A DNA stretch of 64,000 nucleotides from Halobaculum sp. MBLA0143. GTDB lineage: Archaea > Halobacteriota > Halobacteria > Halobacteriales > Haloferacaceae. The notes beneath the pieces are model-generated. The model was not told the origin of the DNA. It made no database searches and saw nothing but the letters and a program-made list of their open reading frames with translations. The stretch covers positions 1,550,001 through 1,614,000 of the forward strand of contig NZ_JBGKAC010000001.1 of NCBI RefSeq assembly GCF_041361465.1, written 5' to 3'. Of this stretch, positions 50,593-59,427 are shown one piece after another. Position numbers and translations under genes: made by a program. Numbering within the stretch: position 1 is the first letter of the stretch; each line of letters opens with the position of its first letter.

Positions 50593-52941
50593 TCAGATTC
50601 CGCCGTCCACCTCGACCCCGGCCAACTCGGCCGCGAGCGTCGTCGCCTCCGGCTTCGACAGCGGGTCGTTGGCGTTGCCGCAGTGTGGCGACTGGACACA
50701 CGCCGGACACCCCTCCTCGCAGTCACAGGCGGCGATGGTACGGGCGGTCTGTGCGAGCAGTTCCTCCACGTCGTCGAAGGCGGTGCGGGTGATCCCGACG
50801 CCGCCGGGGTGGCCGTCGTAGACGAACACGGTCGGCGCCTCCAGCTCTGGGTGGTACGGGGTCGACAGCCCGCCCACGTCGGCGCGGTCACACAACAGCC
50901 ACAGCGGGAGCAACGAGATACTGCCGTGCTCGGCGGCGTGGATGCCGCCGTTGAAGCCGTACTCGCCGCCGTGTTCCCGCATCCGTACCTCCAGGTCCTC
51001 GGGGACGGTGTAGTAGAACGCCCGCGTTTCGAGGGAGGTCTCCGGGAGGTCCAACGGCTCGCGCCCCAGCGTCTCTCCGGTGGTGCCGTCCTTCCGTTCG
51101 AACCCGGTGATCTGCTCGCGGACGGTGACGGTGCCGAACCGGACGGTCACGTCCGGCCGGGCAGACAGCGTCTTCCGCCGGTGTTCCTCGCCGACGGTCA
51201 CGTCCTTGTCCGTGAGGACGGACGTGTAGTAGTCGGCCCAGGTGGGCTGGAGCTCGGCGGTGTCGCGGTCCAGATCCAGCTCCGTCACCTCGTAGTCCGT
51301 CCCCTGGTGGTGGTAGATCGCGCCCGGGTGGGCGTCGCGCAAGGCGTCGCCGAACGACAGCGAGGCGATCCGTTCGTTCGAGCGGGCGCCACGGAGCGTG
51401 ATCTCTCTGTCCTCGACGGTCCGGAGGTTCATCGAGTAGTGAGGACTCTCCTCGCCGGCGTGGGTCCACCGAGTGCCGCGGCCGGTCTCGCGGCGCTCCA
51501 GGGCCCCGTCGGTCTCCAAGTCGGCGACGACGTCCGGGAACGTCTCCCCGAAGTGGCGGTCGTCGTCCGGGGACAGCCAGTTCTCGGCGGCGGCGGCGGC
51601 GACGTGGTCCGGCAGGAGGGTGTCGTTGTCCGGGTCGGAGACGGCGTCTTCCGGTTCGCCGTCGAAGAAGTCGTCCGGATTCGACAGCAGGTACTGGTCC
51701 AGTTGGTCCTCCCCGCCCACCATCACGACGAGCGCTGGGTCGTCGCCGCGACCGGCGCGCCCCGCCTGTTGGAACGCCGACATCCGGGTGCCGGGGTAGC
51801 CGTCCAACAGGACGGCGTCCAGCCCGCCCACGTCGACGCCGAGCTCGAGCGCGTTCGTCGACCAGACGCCGCGTACGTCGCCGGCGTGGAGCCCGTCTTC
51901 GATCTCCCGGCGGCGGTCGTGTGTGAGCGCCGCCTGGTACGCCTCCACGCTGCCCGCGAGGTCGTTCCGGCCCCGTTCACGGAGTTCGTCGGCGCTGTCG
52001 GTGGCGTACCGCTCTGCGGTCTGGCGGGCGCGGGTGAACGCCAACGTCTGGTGGCCCTGAGACAACAGGTCGACGAACAGCTGTTTCGCCTCCGTGTGAC
52101 TCGACTTCCGGCGGCCGCTCTGGCGCTCCTGCTGGCGGTCGGTGTACTCCGGAGGGTTCCACAGCACCCAGTGGCGCGGACCGCGCCCGGAGGTGTCCTC
52201 GTCGACGAGCGTGAACGACGACTCCGGGGCGCCGACCGTCCGGGCGGCGTGGTCCACCGGGTTGCCGATCGTGGCGGAACAACAGACGAACTGCGGGTCG
52301 GCGTCGTACCGCTCGCAGAGCCGGCGGAGCCGGCGGAGCGTCAGCGCCACCTGGCTGCCGAACACGCCGCGGTAGCTGTGAACCTCGTCGATCACGACCA
52401 GTTCCAGCGACGAGAAGAACCACTCCCACAGGCGGTAGGCGTGTGGCAACAGCGCGTAGTGGACCATGTCCGGGTTCGACAGGACGACCGTCGGCTGGCG
52501 GTCCCGCACGTCGCGTTTCTCGCCGTCGCTCATCCGGCCGGTGTACTGGTCGACGGACACACGAGAGCCGAACCCCAGGTCGTGGGCTAGTTCCGACAGG
52601 GTCTCCTCCTGGTCTTCGATCAGAGCGTTCTGCGGGCCGAGGTACAGCGTCCGACCGCCGTGGTCCATCGCCCGTTCGAACGCCGGGACGGTGTACGCGA
52701 GGCTCTTGCCGCTCGCGGTTCGGGTGGCCAACACGACGTTGTCGCCGTCGCGGACGGCGTCGATCGCGTCCGCTTGGTGGTCGTACAGCGCGTCGATTCC
52801 GCGGTCCGCGAGGGCGTCGGCCAGCCGCGACTCCAGCTCGACGTCGGTGAACGACGGCTCACGACCCGGGAGTACGCGGCTGTCCGCGATCTGCCCCCGG
52901 TAGTACGGTCGGTTCCGGAGCCAGTCGACGATGTCTTCCAC
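50593..52941 (-). CDS. DEAD/DEAH-box helicase with DUF1998-type C-terminus (MrfA/Hrq1-like)
   Basis: A 782-residue superfamily 2 helicase. Motifs: LYDHQADAI, ATRTASGKS (Walker A variant), VIDEVHSY, CSATIGNP, TNALELGVDVGGLD and QQAGRAGRG. The C-terminal zinc module CDCEEGCPACVQSPHCGN has four Cys for metal, as in bacterial MrfA and fungal Hrq1, which repair crosslinked or mitomycin-damaged DNA. Length is normal for the family. ATG at 52941. Next upstream is an SRPBCC gene in the same direction, 24 bp away. Confidence 0.92.
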   Translation of the reverse strand: MEDIVDWLRNRPYYRGQIADSRVLPGREPSFTDVELESRLADALADRGIDALYDHQADAIDAVRDGDNVVLATRTASGKSLAYTVPAFERAMDHGGRTLYLGPQNALIEDQEETLSELAHDLGFGSRVSVDQYTGRMSDGEKRDVRDRQPTVVLSNPDMVHYALLPHAYRLWEWFFSSLELVVIDEVHSYRGVFGSQVALTLRRLRRLCERYDADPQFVCCSATIGNPVDHAARTVGAPESSFTLVDEDTSGRGPRHWVLWNPPEYTDRQQERQSGRRKSSHTEAKQLFVDLLSQGHQTLAFTRARQTAERYATDSADELRERGRNDLAGSVEAYQAALTHDRRREIEDGLHAGDVRGVWSTNALELGVDVGGLDAVLLDGYPGTRMSAFQQAGRAGRGDDPALVVMVGGEDQLDQYLLSNPDDFFDGEPEDAVSDPDNDTLLPDHVAAAAAENWLSPDDDRHFGETFPDVVADLETDGALERRETGRGTRWTHAGEESPHYSMNLRTVEDREITLRGARSNERIASLSFGDALRDAHPGAIYHHQGTDYEVTELDLDRDTAELQPTWADYYTSVLTDKDVTVGEEHRRKTLSARPDVTVRFGTVTVREQITGFERKDGTTGETLGREPLDLPETSLETRAFYYTVPEDLEVRMREHGGEYGFNGGIHAAEHGSISLLPLWLLCDRADVGGLSTPYHPELEAPTVFVYDGHPGGVGITRTAFDDVEELLAQTARTIAACDCEEGCPACVQSPHCGNANDPLSKPEATTLAAELAGVEVDGGI

Positions 52942-52965
52942 AGCAACTGGAGGGCCGCGGCGCGC

Positions 52966-53442
52966 TTACCGGTTGTGGTCGGCGTGGTCCGGCACCCCGT
53001 CGGCGTACGCCCCCGACTCGACGCGGCGGGTCAGCGCCTCGTTCATCTCGTCGAAGCCGTCGGCGAGGAAGCCGACGAGCGACGACGGCACCGCCGCGCC
53101 GACCGGACCGTCGAGCCGCTCGAGTTGGGTGAACTCCGTCCGGTCGCCCCCCGCCAGCGGCCGCAGTTGGAAGGCGTGACTCACCCGCACGAGCCCGCCG
53201 CCGGGGACCGCCGCCTCCCAGGCGAGTTCTCGCTCCGGGTCGACGCGGGTGATCTCCGCCCGGATCGGCACCGGAGGGAATCGTGGCTGAGCGATCACGG
53301 CCCGCACCGACTCTCCCTCGACTGGCTCCCCCTCGACACGCGGGAGCAACGGGTTCCAGGCGCCGTACCGCTCGAAGGCGGTCAGGGCCTCCCACACCGC
53401 CGCCGGCGGGGCGTCGATCTCGACTGCCGCGGTGACACTCAC
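52966..53442 (-). CDS. SRPBCC-fold (START-like) protein
   Basis: A 158-residue helix-grip protein: VTAAVEIDAPPAAVWEALTA at the start, FERYGAWNPLLPRVEG in the middle and a long C-terminal helix (LVGFLADGFDEMNEALTRRV). This pattern is the polyketide cyclase/dehydrase-type SRPBCC domain, which binds a hydrophobic ligand in its cavity. Ligand unknown. ATG at 53442. The stop is 24 bp before the helicase start, so one transcript is likely. Confidence 0.85.
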   Translation of the reverse strand: MSVTAAVEIDAPPAAVWEALTAFERYGAWNPLLPRVEGEPVEGESVRAVIAQPRFPPVPIRAEITRVDPERELAWEAAVPGGGLVRVSHAFQLRPLAGGDRTEFTQLERLDGPVGAAVPSSLVGFLADGFDEMNEALTRRVESGAYADGVPDHADHNR

Positions 53443-53659
53443 TACGGTGTCGTAACGGCGCGGCGCGTATCAACGACGCGGTCGGAGTGGTGGCCAGGTT
53501 CGGACGCCGACCCAGAGCCGAAGTCGGAGTCACGTTCGAACTTCGACTCGGACCCCGAGCCGGGTTCCGACCCGGAGTCGTGGAGATCGGCACGCTCGTC
53601 GCGTTTGGCTCGCTAGCTCGTAGGAAGATACTAATACAGTTAGTTCGAACAATAGTCGT

Positions 53660-54196
53660 ATGCCAGCGTACGACCCCGACTCCGAGGGTGACGGCCGGTA
53701 CGTCGCCTCGTTCGTGGCGGCGGCGGCAGACGTGTCACCAGTGTTCGAGCGCCGAGTGGAGACGGTGTTCGACGAGGTGCTGGGCGGCGCCGACGCCGAC
53801 GAGTGGTACCGGACCGGCGACATCGTCGCCGCGTTCGACCGACTGGAGGCGGAGGCCGGCGAGAAGACGATGGAGAAGGGTGGTCGCGCCGCCTCGAAGG
53901 CCGTCCCGTGGCCCGACGGGGTCGAGGGTGTCGAGGAACGACTCGCGTTCCTGGACGACGCCCACCGAGACGCGTACAGAGACAGCGAGATGGACGCGCC
54001 CGGCGGGGGGTACACGTTCGAGTCCACCGGGGACCGTAGCGCTCGCGTCGGTCTCACCGACGCGTACCCGTACCCGGACTCGTTCGGCCGCGGTGCGTTC
54101 AAAGGGGTCGTCGACACCACCGTCGGGACGATGCCGGTGTTGGAGCAGGTGCCCTCGCGTGACGGGGAACGGACGGCCTGGGAGATGGAGTGGTGA
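53660..54196 (+). CDS. Hypothetical haloarchaeal protein
   Basis: A 178-residue soluble acidic protein: AYDPDSEGDGRYVASFVAAA, EWYRTGDIVAAFDRLEAEAG, LDDAHRDAYRDS, DRSARVGLTDAYPYPDSFGR and a final TAWEMEW. No signal, helix or known catalytic motif. It resembles haloarchaeal hypothetical proteins, perhaps a sensor-type ligand-binding fold, but I cannot assign it. AT-rich ctaatacag about 25-30 nt before the ATG suggests its own leaderless promoter. Confidence 0.7.
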   Translation: MPAYDPDSEGDGRYVASFVAAAADVSPVFERRVETVFDEVLGGADADEWYRTGDIVAAFDRLEAEAGEKTMEKGGRAASKAVPWPDGVEGVEERLAFLDDAHRDAYRDSEMDAPGGGYTFESTGDRSARVGLTDAYPYPDSFGRGAFKGVVDTTVGTMPVLEQVPSRDGERTAWEMEW

Positions 54197-54299
54197 GTCC
54201 GGGCGGTTCGTGTCTGCTCGCGGCCGTCGCTCCTCGTCTTGTCCCGGCTTGTCGAAACAATCATCTCTGACGGCCAGGTACGTCCGTGCGCCAACAGAA

Positions 54300-55139
54300 A
54301 TGGACGCCGGGCAGACTGATTTTGGAGTACTCGCGGTCCCAGTAGTGCTCGTCGTAGTCACGTATCTCGTGTTCGATCTCACGACCACCGTGGTCGGGAT
54401 CTGGATCTTCGTCGAACTCGTGACAGTGTGGCTGTTGTACGGTGGTCTGGCGATGGTCACACGACCGGAGACAGACATCCGAGAGCGTGGGGCTCTCTTC
54501 TTTCCGGGGCCGGTCGACTGGATCGACGAGCGGTTCGACGCCGACAGACAGGTGTCGCTCCCGGGTGTCCCGCCGGTCTACCCGAAGAACCTCCGGTTCG
54601 CCGTCCCGACAGCGCTCCTCATGGCGATCGGTGTGCTCGGTGTCGGGGCCGGACTCGCCACCGACGGCGGGATCGGGTGGAGAAGCGGCGGGAGTACCTC
54701 GGAGCTGATCGCCGCCTTCACCATGTTCGATCGACCGGTCGTCGCCGCCGTCGGTGCGATTGTCGTCGTCGCACAGATCGTTCGGTTCTACCGGTGTCAC
54801 GTCGCCACCGGCCGGTACGAACGACTGACGGCGTACATGGTGCTCGATATGCAGGCAACCTACATGTTGATCTACATCTTCGGGCTGTTCCCGTCGGCCG
54901 TCTACCTGCTCGTGACGTTGGTCACGAGCGAATTTCTCTTCTCCCCGGTTCTCGGCGAGTCGACGGCACAAACTGTGTGGCCCGTTGTCGCTGCTGGCGG
55001 TCTCGGGGCCGGCAAGCTCCTGCTCGAACGGTACCGTACCCGCGGGGAACGACGGTCGGGACTCGATGGTGACGACTCCACGACGAGACTCACACCGACC
55101 CCCCGCCGGGATCTGACTCAACACGCGCCGACGAGCTGA
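54300..55139 (+). CDS. Polytopic membrane protein of unknown function
   Basis: A 279-residue membrane protein with about six hydrophobic segments: near residues 9-45, 100-120, 138-160, 180-205 and 220-240. A conserved-looking loop, PGVPPVYPKNLRF, follows a cytoplasmic stretch RPETDIRERGALFFPGP. Lys/Arg-rich tail. The layout is somewhat like haloarchaeal DUF6498 proteins; I am unsure. ATG at 54300 precedes the first helix; longer frames are shadow. Codon use here and downstream is slightly less GC-rich. Confidence 0.65.
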   Translation: MDAGQTDFGVLAVPVVLVVVTYLVFDLTTTVVGIWIFVELVTVWLLYGGLAMVTRPETDIRERGALFFPGPVDWIDERFDADRQVSLPGVPPVYPKNLRFAVPTALLMAIGVLGVGAGLATDGGIGWRSGGSTSELIAAFTMFDRPVVAAVGAIVVVAQIVRFYRCHVATGRYERLTAYMVLDMQATYMLIYIFGLFPSAVYLLVTLVTSEFLFSPVLGESTAQTVWPVVAAGGLGAGKLLLERYRTRGERRSGLDGDDSTTRLTPTPRRDLTQHAPTS

Positions 55140-55182
55140 CGGGACGACCCGGCCGTTCGGACGGCAAGTGAGCAGCATGGCG

Positions 55183-55301
55183 CTCCCCACTCACCCCGTA
55201 GTAGATACGACGATATCGTTGCTAGCTTTTCTTGTCCTAAATGTATCTATTTCTTATCTATCAGACGGTATACTATTTTGCAATAGATACTGCCTGTTGC
55301 G
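55183..55301. promoter_or_regulatory. AT-rich promoter region of the Tat-exported protein gene
   Basis: This stretch is strongly AT-rich against a GC-rich background (for example atgtatctatttcttatcta). tatactattt at 55269-55278 stands 24-33 nt before the ATG at 55302 and is the best TATA candidate. A second TATA-like string, ttcttatct, lies at 55251. Confidence 0.5.
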
Positions 55302-56180
55302 ATGCAAGATAACGGTGGAAGGGAACCACAAGAGCGTAGAGATACGACCAGACGGGAAGTGCTCGCGGCGTCGGGCGGGTTCGGCGGTGCGGTGATCGGT
55401 CTGGGTGGCATCACCGGACAGGCTGCGGCCGAAGACGGCCGGCTGACCGAAGACGAACTGGTGAACTCGGTGCGCGAGTCGCGTCACGTCGGCCGCCGCC
55501 GCAAGTACAACGACCGTCGAGCGGAACTGCTCGGTGGAGCCGACTCGCTCCGCGAGGTCGACGAGTCCGTGACGATGGGTGAAGACCACCCGGACACCTA
55601 CTTCGGCGAGTTCGAGAACGCGCGACCGCCGTCGGGCGAGTACGACGCGATCACCGAGCCCGGTGCACACCGCGAGCGGGACGCCCCCATCACCGTCGAC
55701 CGAGAGTTCCAGAGCCAGTACCTCGACACCTTCACCGTCGGCGGAGACCTCGGTTGCGCCACTATCGAGGGAGTCGAACTGTGTTCTTCTGTCAGCGCCG
55801 GGTTCAAGATCACCGGGACGAGTGTTGTCGAAGTCAGCGGTTCGTCGTTCGTGGACGTGGTTCTCTCGGGTGGAAACACCGAGATCACGCTGAGGCTGGC
55901 GGGGCCGAGCTTCGGTATCGGACCCGGGAAGTACGACGGCTTCTGCATCGATGCCGGGACGAAACTCCCCGGGAAGCTCCCCGCTGGTTCCGTCGAGATC
56001 TGTGGGGAGGTCGGCTTCGAGACGAGGAACGGCGGCGAAGAGGCCCGAATTTCACTCGGAATCGGCGGGGGCGACGTCTGCGTCAACGTCTGTTCACCGA
56101 TCGACCGTTCCGTCTGTGCCACCATCGTCAAGATCGGTGCCACGTACGAGACGGACTGGTTCGACAACCCGCTCCAGTGA
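55302..56180 (+). CDS. Tat-exported hypothetical protein with paired Cys
   Basis: A 292-residue protein with a Tat-like signal: RRDTTRREVLAASGGFGGAV, then a hydrophobic stretch and AAAEDG as likely cleavage region. Residues about 60-130 are basic/acidic helical (VRESRHVGRRRKYNDRRAEL). The C-terminal half is beta-rich with Gly and carries Cys in GCATIEGVELCSS, DGFCIDAG, EICGEV, DVCVNVCSP and VCATIVK, seven or eight in all, suggesting disulfides outside the cell. No family recognised. It sits behind an AT-rich gap and beside the acidic repeat gene, in a stretch that looks like accessory surface-protein content. Confidence 0.72.
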   Translation: MQDNGGREPQERRDTTRREVLAASGGFGGAVIGLGGITGQAAAEDGRLTEDELVNSVRESRHVGRRRKYNDRRAELLGGADSLREVDESVTMGEDHPDTYFGEFENARPPSGEYDAITEPGAHRERDAPITVDREFQSQYLDTFTVGGDLGCATIEGVELCSSVSAGFKITGTSVVEVSGSSFVDVVLSGGNTEITLRLAGPSFGIGPGKYDGFCIDAGTKLPGKLPAGSVEICGEVGFETRNGGEEARISLGIGGGDVCVNVCSPIDRSVCATIVKIGATYETDWFDNPLQ

Positions 56181-56789
56181 CGTGAACCGCCGGAACGGCC
56201 AGAGTCGGCGTCACGAGAGGCCCGTACCCGGCGTCTGTTCCCGTCTCCAGTTTTCGTTCGGTCGGGCACAGATAGCGTGGTCGTTCTCGGTGGGTGTCGG
56301 AGTATCTTTCTACGTCACGCTCGTTCATCCGTCTCGACGGAGGGAGAAGTGCTAGACTGCGGCCGATAAATGCGAAGATCTAACCCTGTGTGATTTCTTA
56401 CCACAGACCGTGTGCGTCTCGTATCGACACGCCGACCACGCAGCGGGCAACGAGTCGTTACGACGGCACCGGCCGGCGACTCCCGCCGTGGGTGGACGGC
56501 AGCTACGCCGTCGGTGGGAGCCGGACGCCCGCAGTCGCCGTGGCCGACACGACCGACGTCGCCCCCCCCCCCCGCCCGAAACTGGACGGGAGGGGGAGAC
56601 GGAGCCGACGGCGAGGGGATTCGACGCCGGGCGACTCGTCGACCCGTTACACCACCGGCAGAGACGCACGACCGACACCGCGTCGCCGACCGTCGACCGG
56701 GAGACGGCGAGTGACGCCGGAACCACCGGAGACGACGCCAGGCGGCGAGTAGTGGCAGCGCGCCGGCGACGAACGACACACAGGAGACA
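56181..56789. other. 609-bp intergenic region with a cytosine run
   Basis: No gene is convincing. Open frames on both strands are Arg/Thr/Pro-rich and have shadow-like codon use. A homopolymer of about eleven C near 56561-56572 would break any frame through it, so a frameshifted remnant is possible. TATA-like gataaatg near 56365 and an AT-richer stretch at 56355-56402 precede it. The promoter and a ggag site (about 11 nt before 56790) of the acidic repeat gene are at the right end. Confidence 0.5.
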
Positions 56790-58466
56790 ATGTCAGACAA
56801 CGAGGACACGACCGACGGGGACCCGGGTCGACCGGCGCCGGATGGCCCGATCAGGACCACTGGCGCGACGGACGACATCGAGCCGGACCCCCAGGCGCAG
56901 GCGCTGCTCGACGAGGTCGGACTCACGCCGGAGGAGGCGGCGGAGTTGGCGGCCGAACAGCGCGCTGCCGTCGCCGAAGGCTCGACCGACTCGGGGAGCG
57001 AGACCAACGAAGCCGAGAGCAGCGAAGCCGAGACCAACGAAGCCGAGAGCAGCGAAGCCGAGACCAACGAAGCCGAGAGCAGCGAAGCCGAGACCAACGA
57101 AGCCGAGAGCAGCGAAGCCGAGACCAACGAAGCCGAGAGCAGCGAAGCCGAGACCAACGAAGCCGAGAGCAGCGAAGCCGAGACCAACGAAGCCGAGAGC
57201 AGCGAAGCCGAGACCAACGAAGCCGAGAGCAGCGAAGCCGAGACCAACGGAGCCGAGAGCAGCGAAGCCGAGAGTAGCGAAGCCGAGACCAACGAAGCCG
57301 AGACCAACGGAGCCGAGAGCAGCGAAGACGGGGCGGATCCAACGGACGACCCGCCCGGACTGGACGAGACTGACGACACCGCGGGGGCGGGCACGGCGTC
57401 TGTCGAGACGGCGAGCGGCGACGACGCGCTCACGGGACCGTCGGACAACGACGGCGAGGCGCCAGACGGCGCAGACACTCCTTCCACAGACGGTGAGACC
57501 GCGGGCGGCAACGAACGGGCGGGCGGTGAGCCGAAGAGTGACTTCGGCGACGCCGTCGAGACGGGCGACGAGCCCGGAGCCGGAGCGGCCGATAGTGACG
57601 ACGAGACGATCGACGACGACGAGACGGGCGACAACGACAACAAGACGACCGACGACGAGACGGGCGACAACGACAACAAGACAACCGACGACGAGACGGG
57701 CGACAACGACAACAAGACGACCGAAGACGACGAGACGATCGACAACGACAACAAGACGACCGAAAACGACGAGACGACCAGAGCGAACGGGTCGGGCGAC
57801 GGAGCCGTCGGCGACGCCGCAGTAGCCGACAACAGCGACACCACGGCAGTCGATCCGACCGACAGCGACGACAGTCTGACCGACAGCGACGACGAGACGG
57901 CCGACAACGACACACCGACCGCCGAAACGGCCCCCGACGACGAGACGACTGGAACGACCGACGCCGGGGCCGGAGAGGTTGACGACGCGACCGGGCCGAC
58001 GGTGAGTCCGTTGGCGCTGGTGTTGGCGCCGCAAGCGACCGGGGAGTCGGAGCCGGAGGCCGCGGTGACGACGGCGGTGGACGACTACTTGGTCGCGCTG
58101 CTGTCGGGGGAGGCGACGGGCGACGAGCGGGAGGCGCTGTCGGTCGACCTCCAGACCCACCCGGCGGTGGAGACGGCGCTGTCGTCGGCCACGGCGGCGA
58201 ACGACAGCTACGAGACGGATCGAGCGCTCGTCCGCGCCGGGCTCGCGGCGGCACTCGCGTCGGAGGAGTCGGCGACGGCGGACGCGCCGGGCGCGACAGG
58301 TGCGACGGACGGCCGGCTCCCGGCGAGGCGGTCCGTGCCGGCGTTGTCGCGACACGTCGACGAGCTCCGGGCGGTCGTCGACAACGAGGCGTACGCCTTC
58401 GAGACGGCGACAGCCGTCGTCGACGCCGCGGTGGCGTGGGCGCTGGCCGACGGGGACGCGGAGTGA
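56790..58466 (+). CDS. Very acidic repeat protein
   Basis: A 558-residue protein without signal or membrane helix. Residues about 30-70 are a helical N-terminal segment (QALLDEVGLTPEEAAELAAE). Residues about 71-180 are tandem ETNEAESSEA units; about 275-330 repeat DDETGDNDNKTT; the rest of the middle is Asp/Glu/Thr/Gly linker. Residues about 405-558 form an Ala-rich helical domain (VTTAVDDYLVALLSGEATGD and VPALSRHVDELRAVVDNEAY). Repeats would give a long, highly charged, disordered spacer between two helical modules. ATG at 56790 has ggag about 11 nt upstream. I cannot name the family; a structural or binding role is possible. Confidence 0.75.
   Translation: MSDNEDTTDGDPGRPAPDGPIRTTGATDDIEPDPQAQALLDEVGLTPEEAAELAAEQRAAVAEGSTDSGSETNEAESSEAETNEAESSEAETNEAESSEAETNEAESSEAETNEAESSEAETNEAESSEAETNEAESSEAETNEAESSEAETNGAESSEAESSEAETNEAETNGAESSEDGADPTDDPPGLDETDDTAGAGTASVETASGDDALTGPSDNDGEAPDGADTPSTDGETAGGNERAGGEPKSDFGDAVETGDEPGAGAADSDDETIDDDETGDNDNKTTDDETGDNDNKTTDDETGDNDNKTTEDDETIDNDNKTTENDETTRANGSGDGAVGDAAVADNSDTTAVDPTDSDDSLTDSDDETADNDTPTAETAPDDETTGTTDAGAGEVDDATGPTVSPLALVLAPQATGESEPEAAVTTAVDDYLVALLSGEATGDEREALSVDLQTHPAVETALSSATAANDSYETDRALVRAGLAAALASEESATADAPGATGATDGRLPARRSVPALSRHVDELRAVVDNEAYAFETATAVVDAAVAWALADGDAE
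57000..57329. repeat. Eight perfect 30-bp tandem repeats, then decayed copies
   Basis: The 30-bp unit starting gagaccaacgaagccgagag is repeated without a single change from 57000 to 57239 (eight copies), then varies to 57329. Each unit is two related 15-bp halves encoding ETNEA and ESSEA. Perfect identity means recent expansion or ongoing correction, so copy number may vary between cells. Confidence 0.97.
57615..57780. repeat. 36-bp tandem repeats in the same gene
   Basis: Three near-perfect copies (57615-57650, 57651-57686, 57687-57722) of a unit starting gacgacgagacgggcgacaa encode DDETGDNDNKTT, followed by one or two diverged copies with an inserted codon to about 57780. Confidence 0.9.
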
Positions 58467-58511
58467 GCCGGCGGGGCCAGCGCGATCACGGGACGGGCCC
58501 GCCGACAGCGG

Positions 58512-59279
58512 TCACTCCTCGTCGAACACGCCGACGAGCGAACGCTGATCCGCCAACAACGCCGGGTCCAGTTCGGTGACGAGGTCGCGTTCGCCGCGGT
58601 CGAGCTCTCGGTGGACGCCGCCGTCCGGGCGGGCGACGAGCGACCGGCCGGCGTACTGCGCCGGGTCGGCGTCGGCCAGCCGTCGGCGCCCTGTGCGGCC
58701 GGCACCGACGACCCACCGGACGCCGTCCAGTGCCCGTGCTCGGAGGAGGAGTCGCCAGTTCTCGCTGTGGGCGGCCGGCCAGGCGCCGCCGACGAGCAGG
58801 AGTTCGACCGCCGGGCGGGCCAACTCCGCGCTCCGATCGACGAAGTTGAGGTCGTAACACGTCACCAGCCCGGCCCGGCCGGCGGGAGTGTCGACGACGA
58901 CCGACTCCGTTCCGGGCGTCAGCCACTCGCTCTCGGCCGCCCAGAGGTGTCGCTTCCGGTACACCGCGGTCTCCCCGTCGGCCCCGACGTAGACGGTCGC
59001 GTTGTGGTAGCCCTCTGGGCCGTCCTCGACGAGACCGACGGTGACGGCGACGCCCGCCTCGCGAGCCCGCTCGCCGATGGCCGTCACCGCCGGGCCGTCG
59101 CGGGCGACGGCGGCGTCGTAGACTCGGTCGTCGGCGACGAACCCCGTGAGAGCGTACTCCGGGAACACCGCGAGGTCGACACGGTCCGGGAGCCCGGCGA
59201 TCCGGTCGGCGATCACGCGACGATTTTGGGCAGGGTCGAGGTCCGCGACGGCCATCTGGCAGGCTGCGACTGTGGGCAC
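58512..59279 (-). CDS. Carbon-nitrogen hydrolase (nitrilase superfamily)
   Basis: A 255-residue amidase/nitrilase-fold enzyme. The catalytic triad is Glu41 (FPEYAL), Lys109 (YRKRHLW) and Cys141 (VTCYDLNF). It hydrolyses an amide or nitrile; the substrate is unknown. The GTG at 59279 gives the family N-terminus VPTVAACQMAV; a later ATG (MAVADL) is too late to include the first strand. Divergent from the SDR-like gene, with 148 bp between. Confidence 0.88.
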   Translation of the reverse strand: MPTVAACQMAVADLDPAQNRRVIADRIAGLPDRVDLAVFPEYALTGFVADDRVYDAAVARDGPAVTAIGERAREAGVAVTVGLVEDGPEGYHNATVYVGADGETAVYRKRHLWAAESEWLTPGTESVVVDTPAGRAGLVTCYDLNFVDRSAELARPAVELLLVGGAWPAAHSENWRLLLRARALDGVRWVVGAGRTGRRRLADADPAQYAGRSLVARPDGGVHRELDRGERDLVTELDPALLADQRSLVGVFDEE

Positions 59280-59427
59280 ACCCACGTTCGGACGGCACCG
59301 CTGATGAAGCCCGTGGAGGGCGCGCGAACGGCACCGACTCGGGTCGCGGCGGGCGGCGCCAGGGGGTCGGGGCCGGGGCGCCGCCGGGGTCGTAAGCTTC
59401 AGGCCGCCGGCCACGGTGGTCGAGACG

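Noticed and set aside
57000-57329. Possible CRISPR array
   Set aside because: The units are contiguous with no variable spacers and lie in frame inside a coding region.
56315-57913. Long minus-strand open frame of Ser/Leu/Val repeats
   Set aside because: It is the antisense of the 30-bp repeat array, which stays open because the repeat length is a multiple of three; the plus frame has haloarchaeal composition, a start with an upstream ggag and coherent end domains.
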